From Armatimonadota bacterium (GTDB lineage Bacteria > Bacteroidota > Ignavibacteria > OLB7), in NCBI GenBank assembly GCA_020850315.1, contig JADZEY010000106.1:1-36889 (forward strand): DNA of 36,889 nt, in the 5' to 3' direction. Below are positions 1 to 8,316 of the stretch, piece after piece (within the stretch, counting starts at the first letter, position 1; each line of letters opens with the position of its first letter). The position numbers and the translations under genes were made by a program. A model generated the notes under the pieces. That model ran no database searches. It was not told the DNA's origin and worked only from the letters and a program-made list of their open reading frames with translations.

Positions 1-2
1 AT

Positions 3-1592
3 GGTTTTGCACGGCTGAGAACCCTGAAAAGCAAGGACTATGCTTCGCTGCCAACAGCCGAACAATCGGAACTGAAATCGCTGCAAGAATTGGAGAAACA
101 GGGGAAGCTGAAAGCCTTCATCTCCTACCTAGACCTCCCCACCTTCTACTGCATCTACGCTGCGCTGATCGCACTGTACACCATGCTTGGCGGCCTGTTT
201 GCGGTTGCCATTCTGGATGTTGTTCAAGGGGTGCTTATCGTCTTCCTTTCGCTGGTGCTGATCCCGATTGCGCTGGCGCAAATCGGGGGAATTTCTGGGA
301 TGCAGCAAACCGTCCCTGCGGCTATGTTCCAACTGTTCGGCAGCAGCGCGGCAAGCGATTACACCTGGTACTTCGTGGCCAGCTTCGCACTGCTGAATCT
401 TGTGGTGAATGCCCCAAAAAATTTCACCATGGGGGGATCGGCTAAGGACGACCGCTCGGCACGGATCGGCTTAGTTACCGGAAGCATCTTCAAGCGGTTT
501 ATGATGATCGGTTGGGCGTTTACCGGGTTGCTTGCGGTGGGGCTGTATGCCGGCCAAGTCTCGGATCCCACCAACATCTGGGGGGTGATGACCCGCGACC
601 TTCTGGGCGTTGGCGCAATCGGTTTGATGATTGCCGCCATTTTCTCGGCAAACATGGATGGCGCGGCAACCGCATCGCTGGATGCCTCGGCTGCGTTCGT
701 GAAAAATATCTACGTGACGATTCGCCCCTCCACCAGCGAGCAGCGGCAGATGCTGGTTGGGCGGCTGATCGTCTTCCTGATCCTTGCCTCCTCCATCTTC
801 TTTGCCCTGCGTGCCGATGATATTGTAGCTGTCTTCAAATATGCTCTGCAGATTGGGGCGATTGTGGGGCCAACGTTCTGGCTGGTCTATTTTTGGCGCA
901 GGCTGAACACACGGGCGGTAGCGGCGCAAATCATCATCTCCATTCTCCTCACCATCATCATCCCCAATGCCTTGCCGGAACTAACCGGGATGCGAACCGA
1001 TCCGGCCCTTACCCAACGCACAGCCGAACGCATCGTGAAAGCCGAAGCCCCCGCAACAGCAGATGATGTGAGGTCTGGGAAAGCAGAAGCGATTGGCCAG
1101 AAAATCACCAAAACTGAACGAGTTGCCCCAGTTGGTATTTATTTTGAGCGCGTTGTGGAAACACCCGAAGGGCTTCGCGGCGAAGGATTGTTCCGAACCA
1201 ACATCTACATGATGTCAGCCGCTGGTGCTGATTTCACCACGTGGTCCAATGCCCAAATCTCCACGGCCAACCTGCTGGCCGATGCGGTTCTCCCCTTCCT
1301 GTTGCTGGTGCTGTTCTCGCTGTTCACAAAACCGAATGCCGACCCGGTGCTTCGCGATTTCTACGCCCGAATCCACACCCCAGCCGTTGCCGACCCGGAA
1401 GAAGATGCGCGATTGGTCCAAGAAAAGATCAACAACCCTGAGCTTGTTGAACAGAACAAACTGTTCCCCGGAACCAACCTGATGTTCTGGCGGCCAACAC
1501 GGTTCGATATCTTGGGGTTCCTTGCCTGCATTGGGTTTGTGCTGTTGATTATTGGCTGCTACATGGCCGTTGCCAGCATCGCGGATCCGTAG
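3..1592 (+). CDS. Sodium:solute symporter (SSS family), 5'-truncated by window edge
   Basis: This is an inner-membrane carrier that would couple solute uptake to the sodium gradient; the substrate cannot be read from the sequence. The reading frame is open from base 3 with no stop before base 90, so the gene begins outside the window and the TTG at 90 is not a real start. The visible part starts in a hydrophilic loop, followed by hydrophobic segments typical of the SSS/LeuT fold, including LYTMLGGLFAVAILDVVQG, which matches the conserved middle of SSS transporters. Many helices follow. Roughly residues 310-410 of the visible part form a hydrophilic insertion rich in A, E and K before the last helices, and the tail carries a further helix pair. 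No neighbour indicates the substrate. Family assignment is secure; specificity is unknown. Confidence 0.85.
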   Translation, partial: GFARLRTLKSKDYASLPTAEQSELKSLQELEKQGKLKAFISYLDLPTFYCIYAALIALYTMLGGLFAVAILDVVQGVLIVFLSLVLIPIALAQIGGISGMQQTVPAAMFQLFGSSAASDYTWYFVASFALLNLVVNAPKNFTMGGSAKDDRSARIGLVTGSIFKRFMMIGWAFTGLLAVGLYAGQVSDPTNIWGVMTRDLLGVGAIGLMIAAIFSANMDGAATASLDASAAFVKNIYVTIRPSTSEQRQMLVGRLIVFLILASSIFFALRADDIVAVFKYALQIGAIVGPTFWLVYFWRRLNTRAVAAQIIISILLTIIIPNALPELTGMRTDPALTQRTAERIVKAEAPATADDVRSGKAEAIGQKITKTERVAPVGIYFERVVETPEGLRGEGLFRTNIYMMSAAGADFTTWSNAQISTANLLADAVLPFLLLVLFSLFTKPNADPVLRDFYARIHTPAVADPEEDARLVQEKINNPELVEQNKLFPGTNLMFWRPTRFDILGFLACIGFVLLIIGCYMAVASIADP

Positions 1593-1631
1593 GTTTTGGC
1601 CAGGCATGTGATCGAACAAAAAACTGTGACT

Positions 1632-1658
1632 CAGGTTAACGCGCAGAGCGTTTGCCTG
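1632..1658 (+). terminator. Hairpin downstream of the symporter
   Basis: An 11-bp imperfect stem (one mismatch, one G-T wobble) closes a 5-base loop 40 bases after the symporter stop. No T-run follows, so it would be a weak or factor-dependent terminator or a 3'-end stabiliser rather than a classic intrinsic terminator. Confidence 0.3.
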
Positions 1659-1700
1659 ATGCCGAGATTCTACACCCTCTCTTCTTCCCCCTCTCTGTGT

Positions 1701-1757
1701 CCTCTGTGCCTCTGTGGTTTTCCCCCCTCTTTCCAATGAACCACAGAGACACAGAGG
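1701..1757. repeat. Inverted repeat of the CCTCTGTGYCTCTGTGGTT type
   Basis: Two 19-bp arms (1701-1719 and 1739-1757) are reverse complements apart from one base, separated by 19 bases. This CACAGAG-rich sequence resembles a dispersed repeat seen in many environmental bacterial genomes, where it gives spurious peptides with TEAQRTQR. It lies in the 240-bp gap between the symporter and the regulator. A hairpin role at the 3' end of the symporter message is possible. Confidence 0.7.
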
Positions 1758-1832
1758 GAAGAAAAGGCGAGAGGGAGTATTGCCTCGTGTAGATACGCCA
1801 GAACTGATTCCCATCTTTCTACCAATTTCCTT

Positions 1833-4800
1833 ATGCAGGCACTGCTTGATTTTGCAAACCACGGAATACTCCCCTTTGTTGGGCGGGAGCATGAGTTCCA
1901 ACGATTGCTCAATTTCTGCCAACGCCCCGCCGATTCCGGCACGCTGCGTGCGGGGTTGGTGATTGGCGAAGCTGGTTCCGGAAAGTCGCGATTGTTAGAT
2001 GAGGTGACCCCGAACTGCGAGGCCGCTGGCGTGATTGTGGTTCGGATAAAACTTTATCCGGCGGCGGTCAATGCCATTGCCCCGCTGCTTGCCCAATCGC
2101 TCTATCTGATCCCAACCGCACGGCAGCTTCTGCGCGCCGAACCGGAAGCGACGCTCCATTCGGTTATCGCTGCGTTGCAACGGTTGTCGCGGTTGCGTCC
2201 GGTGGCGATTGTGATGGAGGATATTCATCTGCTGCCGCAGCACTCCGTTGGTGAGTTTGCAACAGTACTTGGGGGGATTGCCGACGAGCCGATCACACTG
2301 CTTTTGGTTGCGCGCCCGCTAGACCTTCCGGTGCGGGGCGTGCTGGAACCCCACCTTGTGTTGGAGTTGGAGCTTGCCGGAATCCCCCAGCAAGCCCTTG
2401 CTCACCTCTGGAATCAACTGTTTGGCAGCAATCTGGATGCCACAGTACTTGCGCAACTTCGGCAACGGACCCTTGGCAATCCGCTTGCGCTGCGGTCGGC
2501 ATTGCGTGGCGCGCTGCGTACCGAACAAGCAACGGAATCGCCAGACCGCACCGTTCAAATTCGGCTTGACACGGCACACTTGCAGGCATCGCTGGAACGG
2601 AACGTGAAGTTGCTGGCCGAAGGGATGATTGCCCACTTGAACCCGAACGAGCGGAAACTTGCTGCCAAGCTATCGCTGTTGGGAGAAGTTTTCGCGCGCG
2701 AGGCAGCGGCGGCATTGCTTCAGGATCCCGCCGATGCCATTGCCAGTTTAATTTTCAAAGGGGTTCTTGCCCCGGCAGTGCTTTCCACCACCCCCATTAC
2801 CAATTCAGCAAGCCAGTTCCCATTGCTGATCTTCACCCACACGCTGCTGCATCACCACTTGATGGAGGAGGAGACCGCACCCGCCGCAACGACCACAGTT
2901 GAAACCGGCCACCAGCTTGCAAACATCATCCAGCAGCAACTGCCGCTGTTTGCAATCGCCCCAATCGAGTATCTGGACCGCCACGCAACACAGATAGCGT
3001 TTGCCCCCGATACGCTTGCGGCACTGATTCATTCATTAATCAGCATAGGGCTGCGGGTTACAGGAACCACCGATTGGAGTATTCGGCTGCAGATTGGGGA
3101 GGTCGCGTTGAAGTTGTACGATGCCCACACCACTTGGTGGAACGATGCCAAGTTTCTGGAGCTTCGGTTGTGTGCGTTGGGAATGCGAACCACGCTGCAA
3201 ATTCGGAAGTTCAGCGTGGAAGAGCTATCCGCCACCATTCAAGAATACCTGCAGGCAACTTCCGGTATGCTTCCCACCCACCTGCTCAATCATCGCCTGC
3301 GTGCGCTGGGGTTGGTCAACAGCCAGAACCGTCATCCAAATCTGGAGCTTGGGTTGCAATCTTGGGAAGAAGGGGAAGCGATTCTGAAACGTGCCCCAGA
3401 GCTACGATTCAGCTACGACTACCACTACTTTCTTAGTGGAGTTGCCCGATTCCATTACTACAACCAGATTGAAGACACCGACCACCTTGAGCAGCGGGTG
3501 ATTGAACTCTTAGACAGCCACGACACCCCGCCCGATGTTCGGCGTGAGATTGCCCAAGCCCTGGCCCCGCAGTTGTTCCCCCTTTTCTTCACCGCCAGTG
3601 ATGTGCAACGGAGATTAGCGTTGTTGGAGCGAACCGAACGGGAGAATATCCCGCCAACGTCGCATTGGTTTATAGCAACCTTGGGGCTGCTGCATTCGGT
3701 GGGGCAATACGACAAGTTCACGGCGATGCTTCCAAGCGCGCTGCGGGCATTTAGGGATATGGGGCACTGGCGCAACTACGCGCTTGCCAACTCCAAATCC
3801 CTGCTGGCAAAACTGATGCTTGGTCACGCTAAGGATGAAGTTTTGGGGAAATGGGAGCGGTTTATTGAGACCTTGCCACCGGATCGCCTAAGCGATCTAC
3901 GGGTTAGCTTCCAGCACGCATTGGGCTACCACACAATCCTAACAGGGGTAACCGAAAGGGCCGACGCACTGCTGCGGAAATTCAATCTTTCAACAATTTC
4001 GGAAGATCATTTCTGGGCCTACAGCCACGCGGTGCTTGCTGGCGATTGGGAAGGGGTGCAGGCCGCCTTGCAGAAGCCATCATTCTCACCCTACCGCCGG
4101 TTGGTGGAAGCATTGGGAACCGCCCCCGACGTTGTGGCCAACACCGTCACCGAAATTCTTACCCCGGAAGTCACCACCTACGAAAGCGGTTTTTACCTGT
4201 TCGTAATCGGCCTAAAGCTGATAGAGCTAATTCAGAAAACCACGGGGGACAATCTGCTGGATGGGCGTGAACGTGAGGTGCAAGCAGCATTCATCAACCG
4301 ATTGGAGTGGTATCACACACGTGGGATGTTCCCCTGCATGGCGATGATGATAGAGCATTGCGGCGACCACCTTCCGGAAAAAGAACAAGCAACGTGGAAG
4401 AATCGAATTGAGGATCTGCAGAAGCAATTCCGACAGCAGCACGCAGCGGCAGCGCGCAACGTGCAATGCAGGCTAACCATGCTTGGCCGTGTGGAGTTCA
4501 CCCTATCCGACGGCACAGTGCAGCCGGTGCGTGGCGGGCGAATGAAATCAATTCTGGGGCTGTTGGTTGCCGACCGGATGAGTCGCCGCCCGTTATCAAA
4601 ACAGGAATTTTACTTGCTGGCGGCCGGCGAGGATGGGAAAGACTTTGAGCTTGCACGCAAAACCGTCAACATGGCGATTGCAAGCCTTCGGAAACTGCTT
4701 GGCGACCAAGCATTTCTGCGGGATGAGGAGGCCATCCGGCTGAATTTTGAGTTCATCAGCGTGGATATTCTGGAGGCTTGGGATGCCTTGCATGAAGCAA

Positions 4801-5141
4801 TCGCTGCGGCCAAGCAGCGCGCTTTTTCCCGCGCCCGCACCCAGTTGCTGCGTGCCTTGCAAACCGCCGGCGAGGTTCCCTTCCCGTCGCTGTATGACGA
4901 TTACTTTGAGGCTGTCCGCGAAGATTTCGAGACACGGCTGCGCGGGGTCACGGTGGATATTGCAAAAGCCCTACTCCGCGAAGGGGATGCAGCCGGGGCC
5001 GAGGAGGTGCTGCGCATCGGGTTTGAATGGCTTCCCGAGGATGAGGAGCTTGCCGAACTTTTGCAGCAAGCCCTAATTGCCGACAACCGACGCGCCGAAG
5101 CCGAGCGGGTGAGGCTTCAGATCGCTGGGGAGGATTGGTAG
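1833..5141 (+). CDS. AAA-ATPase signalling protein with C-terminal winged-helix/BTAD (SARP-like) module
   Basis: Probably a large cytoplasmic transcriptional regulator of 1102 residues. The N-terminus (about 15-300) is a STAND/AAA-type ATPase: a VGRE lead-in at 16-19, Walker A GEAGSGKS at 45-52, and a Walker B-like VAIVMED ending at 130. Residues about 330-870 are helix-rich and look like TPR-type repeats, the usual ligand- or partner-sensing part. Residues about 879-975 resemble a winged-helix DNA-binding unit (CRLTMLGRVEFTL opening, ASLRKLLGD helix), and about 980-1100 resemble the bacterial transcriptional activation domain of SARP regulators. In ordinary SARP/LAL proteins the DNA-binding unit comes first; here it is last. 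ATG at 1833 is taken because the conserved FVGRE motif follows closely. No Shine-Dalgarno is visible. It converges on the next gene with an 8-base gap. The target genes are unknown. Confidence 0.8.
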   Translation: MQALLDFANHGILPFVGREHEFQRLLNFCQRPADSGTLRAGLVIGEAGSGKSRLLDEVTPNCEAAGVIVVRIKLYPAAVNAIAPLLAQSLYLIPTARQLLRAEPEATLHSVIAALQRLSRLRPVAIVMEDIHLLPQHSVGEFATVLGGIADEPITLLLVARPLDLPVRGVLEPHLVLELELAGIPQQALAHLWNQLFGSNLDATVLAQLRQRTLGNPLALRSALRGALRTEQATESPDRTVQIRLDTAHLQASLERNVKLLAEGMIAHLNPNERKLAAKLSLLGEVFAREAAAALLQDPADAIASLIFKGVLAPAVLSTTPITNSASQFPLLIFTHTLLHHHLMEEETAPAATTTVETGHQLANIIQQQLPLFAIAPIEYLDRHATQIAFAPDTLAALIHSLISIGLRVTGTTDWSIRLQIGEVALKLYDAHTTWWNDAKFLELRLCALGMRTTLQIRKFSVEELSATIQEYLQATSGMLPTHLLNHRLRALGLVNSQNRHPNLELGLQSWEEGEAILKRAPELRFSYDYHYFLSGVARFHYYNQIEDTDHLEQRVIELLDSHDTPPDVRREIAQALAPQLFPLFFTASDVQRRLALLERTERENIPPTSHWFIATLGLLHSVGQYDKFTAMLPSALRAFRDMGHWRNYALANSKSLLAKLMLGHAKDEVLGKWERFIETLPPDRLSDLRVSFQHALGYHTILTGVTERADALLRKFNLSTISEDHFWAYSHAVLAGDWEGVQAALQKPSFSPYRRLVEALGTAPDVVANTVTEILTPEVTTYESGFYLFVIGLKLIELIQKTTGDNLLDGREREVQAAFINRLEWYHTRGMFPCMAMMIEHCGDHLPEKEQATWKNRIEDLQKQFRQQHAAAARNVQCRLTMLGRVEFTLSDGTVQPVRGGRMKSILGLLVADRMSRRPLSKQEFYLLAAGEDGKDFELARKTVNMAIASLRKLLGDQAFLRDEEAIRLNFEFISVDILEAWDALHEAIAAAKQRAFSRARTQLLRALQTAGEVPFPSLYDDYFEAVREDFETRLRGVTVDIAKALLREGDAAGAEEVLRIGFEWLPEDEELAELLQQALIADNRRAEAERVRLQIAGEDW

Positions 5142-5149
5142 GGCTGCCG

Positions 5150-6844
5150 TTATGGGTTTCCGTTGGGGTCAATGCGCTTGAACAGAATAAACTGCGCAAC
5201 CGGAGTACTCAGCACCACTTGGTAGCGCGTATTCAGCAACGAATCCACCCCAGGAAGCCGGCGAAGCCCTTGTTCGGAAGAAAAATTATTCCCCGTCATT
5301 ACCGGGCTTTCATCGTTCTGTTCAGTCAATATCCATTTTGGCACAGAAGCCCGTAGGTAGTTAGCGGTTTCCTGCTTCCAGTGATATGGTGCAAAATCAG
5401 CACAAAAAAACATTGAATAAGTGAACTTAAATGGTGGCATTCGATTGGTGACGGCATACGCTAACCCAGTTGAAAGAGAGGAAGCATACAACGTGTCTTG
5501 CGGTGTTCCGCTGGCATCAATTAGGGAGTCAATGCTCTGCAGTTCCAGGTACTGGCCCGCCACAACTGGTTCGTAACCCCAATATGTTTTTCCCTGCACT
5601 GTTTGGAAATATACAGCAATCGTGTTGCGGAACATTCGGGAAAGTGGGCTGTACACGATAAGCAAACAAGCCGCTACCAAAGCAATTATTTTTCCAAACA
5701 AATCTTTCTTCAACGCATATCGAATCAGCGACAGCAACGACAACACTCCAGCCCCCGCAAGAATTGCTCCAAACGAAAAAATTCTGGAGAAATGATAATC
5801 CGCCATTTTACCTTCAATCAACACCGTCAGAACCATCCCTAAAAAACCTAACGTTGCTACGCGGAGCAAGATGCTTCCTGTAAAACCATGATTGCTGTTG
5901 TTAAGATTTTTCGGCAACGTTTGGCCTGTTGTTTGTCGAACAGATTCGCCCGATTGAATCGCAAGGAACATGCCTATTGCTGTTGAAAAAACTAACAGCA
6001 TCGAATAATCATCTCCAAAATATGATGGAACACCCGACAAATAGTTTTTTATTAACAACGCAGGATTTTGCCATTGAATTGTTCCATACTTCGACATAAA
6101 CGCGCTGGCTTCAAGAAAATTAGCCCATGCACCGGATGAAGCCAGCCACGCCACCAACAGCAACGGAACAATTAAAAATCCAGCGATTAAGAACAAGGCC
6201 CGTTGCATCATTTTCTGAGCCGTATCGCGAAAAAACCAAAATTCGGCCACTACAGCAATCGCAAGCATTATTCCCATCGGATACTTCAGGGTAAATAACG
6301 CTCCTAAAAGAAATCCTGCCGTAAATAGCCCCCAACCAGTCCGCTTGTGTAATTGGAACCACAATGCCGAAACAGCACAAATCCCAGCATACGACTCCGT
6401 TTGTGCTGAATTCATAAATCCTAATCCGGAATAGAGGATTGCATACAGCAGCGCACTTGTCACCGCCCAAAGGCTGTTTCCTGTTGCCCTGCGCACAAGG
6501 CTAATCATTACCCCGCAGGTAATTATCTGAACGATGCAGTCCAGGATTCGGATGGAATACGATTGCGAGCCAAACAAAAAAATTCCACCTGCATAAATCC
6601 ATGCAATTAACGGTGGCTTATTGTCAATAAAATCACGGAACATCACCTTCCCTTCCAGCAACTGCTTCCCTAACAAATAAAACACGGCAGTATCTGGGCT
6701 CCAGACGTAGGTAATCATCATCCCCAGCAACCCGGCAATAAGTGCCCAAACAGTAATCCACACCCAACGCGGCAACGTGGAATAGTGCCCGAACAAGGAA
6801 TCGGGCGACATGATTGATGCTACATCACTATTGATCTGTTTCAT
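5150..6844 (-). CDS. GT39-like polytopic membrane glycosyltransferase (ArnT/PMT type)
   Basis: A 564-residue membrane protein with many hydrophobic helices. The first periplasmic loop, after the first helix, carries FRDFIDNKPPLIAWIYA, the acidic-residue plus KPP signature of dolichyl/undecaprenyl-phosphate-sugar-dependent GT39/GT83 enzymes. Members move a sugar from a lipid carrier to lipid A, glycans or proteins on the outer face of the inner membrane. About 12 helices are followed by a C-terminal soluble tail (from about 430) with YLELQSID and DTLYAS stretches. The ATG at 6844 is used; an ATG at 6811 is the alternative. The gene is clearly richer in A+T than its neighbours (sampled 60-base lines at 32, 43 and 48% G+C, against about 60% in housekeeping genes of the window), which suggests acquisition by transfer. 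The acceptor is unknown. Confidence 0.75.
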   Translation of the reverse strand: MKQINSDVASIMSPDSLFGHYSTLPRWVWITVWALIAGLLGMMITYVWSPDTAVFYLLGKQLLEGKVMFRDFIDNKPPLIAWIYAGGIFLFGSQSYSIRILDCIVQIITCGVMISLVRRATGNSLWAVTSALLYAILYSGLGFMNSAQTESYAGICAVSALWFQLHKRTGWGLFTAGFLLGALFTLKYPMGIMLAIAVVAEFWFFRDTAQKMMQRALFLIAGFLIVPLLLVAWLASSGAWANFLEASAFMSKYGTIQWQNPALLIKNYLSGVPSYFGDDYSMLLVFSTAIGMFLAIQSGESVRQTTGQTLPKNLNNSNHGFTGSILLRVATLGFLGMVLTVLIEGKMADYHFSRIFSFGAILAGAGVLSLLSLIRYALKKDLFGKIIALVAACLLIVYSPLSRMFRNTIAVYFQTVQGKTYWGYEPVVAGQYLELQSIDSLIDASGTPQDTLYASSLSTGLAYAVTNRMPPFKFTYSMFFCADFAPYHWKQETANYLRASVPKWILTEQNDESPVMTGNNFSSEQGLRRLPGVDSLLNTRYQVVLSTPVAQFILFKRIDPNGNP

Positions 6845-6914
6845 GGCTCGGGTAGGAATTGTGAACCGGAAGGATTGGCTTTACAGAGAAGAAGGTACAG
6901 CTTGCATACCCCCC

Positions 6915-6958
6915 AAAAAAAGGAACGCCCATGCCACTATTATGGCAAAGGGCGTTCC
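6915..6958 (-). terminator. Intrinsic terminator of citrate synthase
   Basis: Read on the minus strand, a 9-bp perfect stem GGAACGCCC/GGGCGTTCC, with inner TGCCA/TGGCA pairing, is followed directly by seven T. It starts 23 bases after the citrate synthase stop, the expected place for a rho-independent terminator. It also insulates the glycosyltransferase gene downstream. Confidence 0.85.
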
Positions 6959-6980
6959 GGCAGAACTGCTTGCCGAAGGC

Positions 6981-8123
6981 TTAGTTGCGCTCGCTAATTG
7001 GGGCGTACTTCAGTTCGGTTGGGCCGGTATATTCGCTTGCTGGGCGGATAATCCGGTTGTCAGCTTGTTGCTCCATGATGTGTGCCGTCCACCCGACCAT
7101 GCGGCTCATCGCAAAAATTGGTGTGTACAGGTCAATCGGGATACCCATCATGTAGTAGGCCGAAGCTGAGTAGAAGTCAACATTTGGATAAAGATGCTTC
7201 TGCTCAAGAACGTAGTCCTCGATAATCCGCGACATCTCGAACCACTTCGTCTCGCCAGCTTCTTCGCCCAACTGTTTGGACATTTGGCGAAGGTGCGTTG
7301 CGCGTGGATCTTCGGTTTTATAGACGCGGTGGCCAAAGCCCATCACTTTTTTCTTGGAGGCTAAGGCATCGGTAATCCATTCCTGTGCGGCGGAAACTTC
7401 GCCAATCTCTATCAGCATCTTCATTACCTGCTCGTTTGCGCCGCCATGCAGCGGACCTTTCAGCGCGCCGATTGCCCCGGTGACTGCCGAGTGCATATCG
7501 GACAAGGTTGCGGCGATGCAGCGTGCGGTGAAGGTGCTAGCGTTGAACTCATGGTCGGCATGAAGCGTTAGGGCCACATCAATCACCCGGGTGTGGGCCG
7601 CCGATGGCTCCTTCCCGAACAACATGTAGAGGAAGTTTCCGGCGATCGAGAGGTCGTTCCGTGGCATCACCAAATCGCCGCCGGAGCGGATGCGGTGGAA
7701 CAGTGCCACCACTAACGGCGTTTTGGCAATCAAACGGATGGTCTTGCGGTAGTTGGCTTCGCGGCTGTTGTCGGCAACGTCTTCATCGAAGAAGGAAAGG
7801 TTGCTGACGATTGTGCGCAGCACCTCCATCCCGTTGGCGTTGGCGGGAAGCCGCAACATCTGCGCAAGAATTTCGCTGGGCAAGTTCTGCTCAGCACGGA
7901 TTTGCCCGATGAATTCATCAAGCTGTGATTGGTTCGGCAACGTGCCGTTCAGAACCAGATACGCTACTTCTTCAAAGGTCGCGCCACCATTCACCAGATC
8001 GTGGATGTCGTAACCTCTATAGATCAGCCGCCCTTCGCGACCGTCAATGAAGCAGATCGCTGACGTTCCGGCAATGATGTCCTCTAGTCCCTTCTTTGCT
8101 ACTACTGCTGTGGTCTCGGCCAT
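6981..8123 (-). CDS. gltA: Citrate synthase
   Basis: Condenses acetyl-CoA with oxaloacetate to citrate, the entry step of the TCA cycle, in the cytoplasm. The 380-residue length fits the short, dimeric, Gram-positive/archaeal-type form. The family signature is complete: IYRGYDI near residue 34, the catalytic histidines in GPLHGGANE (His226) and GFGHRVYK (His265), and the catalytic aspartate in NVDFYSA (Asp316). The arginine-containing DNRIIRP stretch near the end binds substrate. A 2-methylcitrate synthase cannot be excluded by sequence alone, but no propionate-pathway neighbours are present. The gene stands alone: a TATCTTTG promoter element lies 58 bases upstream and a strong terminator lies downstream. 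Confidence 0.95.
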   Translation of the reverse strand: MAETTAVVAKKGLEDIIAGTSAICFIDGREGRLIYRGYDIHDLVNGGATFEEVAYLVLNGTLPNQSQLDEFIGQIRAEQNLPSEILAQMLRLPANANGMEVLRTIVSNLSFFDEDVADNSREANYRKTIRLIAKTPLVVALFHRIRSGGDLVMPRNDLSIAGNFLYMLFGKEPSAAHTRVIDVALTLHADHEFNASTFTARCIAATLSDMHSAVTGAIGALKGPLHGGANEQVMKMLIEIGEVSAAQEWITDALASKKKVMGFGHRVYKTEDPRATHLRQMSKQLGEEAGETKWFEMSRIIEDYVLEQKHLYPNVDFYSASAYYMMGIPIDLYTPIFAMSRMVGWTAHIMEQQADNRIIRPASEYTGPTELKYAPISERN

Positions 8124-8180
8124 GATGTCCGGTACTCCTGTATGGATAAAAGTAAGAGTGGATATGTGTCCTTAGAACGC

Positions 8181-8188
8181 CAAAGATA
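8181..8188 (-). promoter_or_regulatory. Bacteroidota-type -7 box (TATCTTTG) for citrate synthase
   Basis: On the minus strand the octamer matches the TAnnTTTG consensus exactly, 57 bases before the citrate synthase ATG, giving a 5' leader of about 50 nt. No convincing TTTG-type -33 box was found. Confidence 0.6.
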
Positions 8189-8304
8189 GGGAACACATTT
8201 TTGAGGGGAGATTACCGAACCGTAAAAAAAGTTTTTAAGAAGGTTGCCCCCCCCTCCTTTACTCCAGGCCGCAATCGGGTGCTGGCGTGTTCTTTTTCTC
8301 TTCC

Positions 8305-8312
8305 TATCTTGG
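8305..8312 (+). promoter_or_regulatory. -7 box-like TATCTTGG immediately before permease ATG
   Basis: One base departs from TAnnTTTG. The box ends 4 bases before ATG 8317, so a transcript started at the normal distance would have practically no leader. It supports ATG 8317 over the in-frame GTG at 8287, which lies upstream of the box. Confidence 0.45.
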
Positions 8313-8316
8313 GGCC

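Noticed and set aside
1215-1922. 235-codon minus-strand frame containing TEAQRTQR
   Set aside because: It is the translation of the CACAGAG inverted repeat plus antisense of the symporter, a well-known type of false protein.
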